Origin: Pseudomonadales bacterium
GTDB taxonomy: Bacteria; Pseudomonadota; Gammaproteobacteria; Pseudomonadales; UBA3067
Direction: 5' to 3'
DNA length: 6,823 nucleotides
NCBI GenBank assembly: GCA_016763235.1
Contig: JAESUE010000090.1
Coordinates: forward strand, 1 to 6,823
In this document: piece after piece, positions 6,023 through 6,823 of the stretch
Layout of the letters: every line of letters starts with the position of its first letter
How positions within the stretch are numbered: the first letter of the stretch is position 1
Notes under the pieces: generated by a model
Database searches by the model: none
Seen by the model: only the letters and a program-made list of their open reading frames with translations
Told to the model about the DNA's origin: nothing
Program-made: the position numbers and the translations under genes

Positions 6023-6038
6023 TGTGCAATCAGTTACA
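6023..6038. promoter_or_regulatory. Candidate CRP/Vfr (cAMP receptor protein) binding site
   Basis: TGTGC-AATCAG-TTACA matches the CRP core TGTGA-N6-TCACA at 8 of 10 positions. Its centre (6030.5) lies about 43 bases before the start point predicted from the TATAAT box at 6062-6067, close to the class II position (near -41.5). The promoter has no good -35 hexamer at the proper distance, as expected for an activator-dependent promoter. The neighbouring gene encodes a cAMP-producing enzyme. That a CRP homologue exists in this genome is assumed. Confidence 0.45.
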
Positions 6039-6061
6039 CCATTCACAATATGAATACCAAG

Positions 6062-6067
6062 TATAAT
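6062..6067 (+). promoter_or_regulatory. Candidate -10 box of the aceA promoter
   Basis: A perfect TATAAT, with a predicted start near 6074 and a leader of about 138 bases. The sequence 17 bases upstream (CCATTC) is a poor -35 box; a TTCACA at 6042-6047 is too close (14 bases). An alternative -10 (TATAAA, 6080-6085) also lacks a good -35. Confidence 0.45.
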
Positions 6068-6146
6068 ATCCATTAACTATATAAATCACCCGAATAGCTT
6101 TATCATTGCGCCCTCTTAATCGAGCAGCAAGAATTGCGATCAAGAA

Positions 6147-6175
6147 AAGCATGCCGCATTTCATAGGCAGTGCTT
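6147..6175 (+). repeat. Hairpin in the aceA leader
   Basis: AAGCATGCC (6147-6155) pairs with GGCA (6166-6169) and TGCTT (6171-6175): nine base pairs with a single bulged G (6170) and a 10-base loop. It lies between the proposed promoter and the start codon, ending 36 bases before ATG 6212. No T run follows, so attenuation by intrinsic termination is unlikely; an mRNA stability element or an operator are possible. Confidence 0.4.
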
Positions 6176-6211
6176 GTTTACGAATCAAATTTCACTTTTT
6201 GAGGACATACC

Positions 6212-6823
6212 ATGTCACAGTACCAAAAAGACATCGAAGCAGTAGCCGCATTACGCGAATCTAATGGCAGCCCCTGGAGAGCAATCAATCCAGAGTCGGC
6301 AGCTCGCATGCGATTACAAAACCGTTTTCATACCGGTTTGGATATTGCCAAATACACTGCAGGCATCATGCGTGCAGATATGGCCGCTTACGATGCCGAT
6401 CCTTCACAGTACACCCAATCTCTGGGCTGCTGGCATGGTTTTATTGGTCAACAGAAGATGATCTCTATCAAGAAGCACTTCAGCAATACCGATCGCAAGT
6501 ACCTTTACTTGTCAGGTTGGATGGTTGCTGCGCTGCGTTCTGATTTCGGCCCTCTTCCTGATCAATCAATGCACGAAAAAACATCTGTATCTGCCCTCAT
6601 CGAAGAACTTTACACCTTTCTTCGTCAAGCCGATGCGCGTGAACTTGGTGGCTTATTCCGTCAGCTTGATAGCGCTAACACAGCAGGCGATTCTGCTAAA
6701 GCAAAAGAGCTTCAAGGCCAAATTGATGGTTTCGTGACGCATGTTGTACCTATTATTGCTGATATCGATGCTGGTTTTGGTAATGCCGAAGCGACTTACC
6801 TACTCGCCAAGAAAATGATTGAA
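6212..6823 (+). CDS. aceA: Isocitrate lyase (5' part)
   Basis: The frame from ATG 6212 stays open for 204 codons to the window's end. The start has a strong ribosome site GAGGA (6201-6205), seven bases upstream of the ATG counting from GAGG. Isocitrate lyase splits isocitrate into succinate and glyoxylate, the first step of the glyoxylate shunt, in the cytoplasm. Recognisable blocks are 'RMRLQNRFHTGLDIAKYTAG', 'YTQSLGCWHGFIGQQKMISI', 'YLSGWMVAALRSDFGPLPDQ' and 'VVPIIADIDAGFGNAEATY', the last supplying metal/substrate-binding acidic residues. The extra residues between 'TFLRQADAREL' and 'THVVPIIADIDAG' fit the longer Pseudomonas/Acinetobacter-type enzyme (about 530 residues), so roughly 60% lies beyond the window, including the Cys-Gly-His catalytic loop. 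It is divergent from the cyclase operon, with a candidate CRP-dependent promoter. Codon use looks ordinary. Confidence 0.95.
   Translation, partial: MSQYQKDIEAVAALRESNGSPWRAINPESAARMRLQNRFHTGLDIAKYTAGIMRADMAAYDADPSQYTQSLGCWHGFIGQQKMISIKKHFSNTDRKYLYLSGWMVAALRSDFGPLPDQSMHEKTSVSALIEELYTFLRQADARELGGLFRQLDSANTAGDSAKAKELQGQIDGFVTHVVPIIADIDAGFGNAEATYLLAKKMIE

Larger units (their letters stand above)
5884..6211. other. Divergent regulatory region between cyclase and aceA
   Basis: This 328-bp gene-free stretch separates two divergently transcribed genes. It contains a CRP-like site (6023-6038), a TATAAT box (6062-6067), spaced repeats CTGTTAA (5983, 6005) and AGTTACA (6011, 6032), an inverted repeat TTCAC/GTGAA (5889-5907) in the probable cyclase leader, and a hairpin in the aceA leader (6147-6175). 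For the cyclase direction I see only an isolated -10-like TATACT (complement of 5964-5969) without a good -35 box. Confidence 0.75.

Noticed and set aside
6264..6737. Two short plus-strand open frames (6264-6461 and 6525-6737) within aceA
   Set aside because: They are out-of-frame shadows of the isocitrate lyase reading frame, which is open through the whole interval.

Overview
The window looks like chromosomal DNA of a free-living gammaproteobacterium of moderate GC content. The best taxonomic clues are the isocitrate lyase, whose N-terminus closely resembles the long Pseudomonas/Acinetobacter-type enzyme, and a short one-lipoyl E2 acyltransferase of the kind I associate with gammaproteobacteria. 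This placement is from memory of the families, not from a search.

Layout. Positions 1-1602 (+) hold the 3' end of a 2-oxoacid dehydrogenase E1 beta gene and a complete E2 gene, an operon cut off by the window's left edge. Positions 1603-2002 have no gene; they hold several inverted repeats, a good sigma70-type promoter and a 5'-UTR hairpin. Positions 2003-3097 (+) encode a compact signalling protein with PAS, DHp (histidine phosphotransfer/dimerisation) and receiver domains but no ATP-binding kinase domain. Converging on it, with only 19 bp between, is a two-gene minus-strand operon: a membrane class III adenylate cyclase (4282-5883) followed by a TPR-like lipoprotein (3117-4265). Positions 5884-6211 are a divergent regulatory region with a CRP-like site, a -10 box and a leader hairpin. 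Positions 6212-6823 (+) are the first 204 codons of aceA (isocitrate lyase), running off the right edge.

How they may fit together. E1/E2 make acyl-CoA (probably acetyl-CoA or a branched-chain acyl-CoA), and isocitrate lyase is the entry enzyme of the glyoxylate shunt used when growing on acetyl-CoA-yielding carbon. The cyclase makes cAMP, and the shared cyclase/aceA intergenic region carries a candidate CRP site placed close to the class II position relative to a TATAAT box. The idea that cAMP made next door helps control aceA is an inference. The most unusual protein is the PAS-DHp-REC protein, which cannot phosphorylate itself by a normal kinase mechanism and also carries a C8 tract inside its coding sequence. 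I found no mobile element, CRISPR array, tRNA or rRNA, and no clear evidence of a wholly new system.
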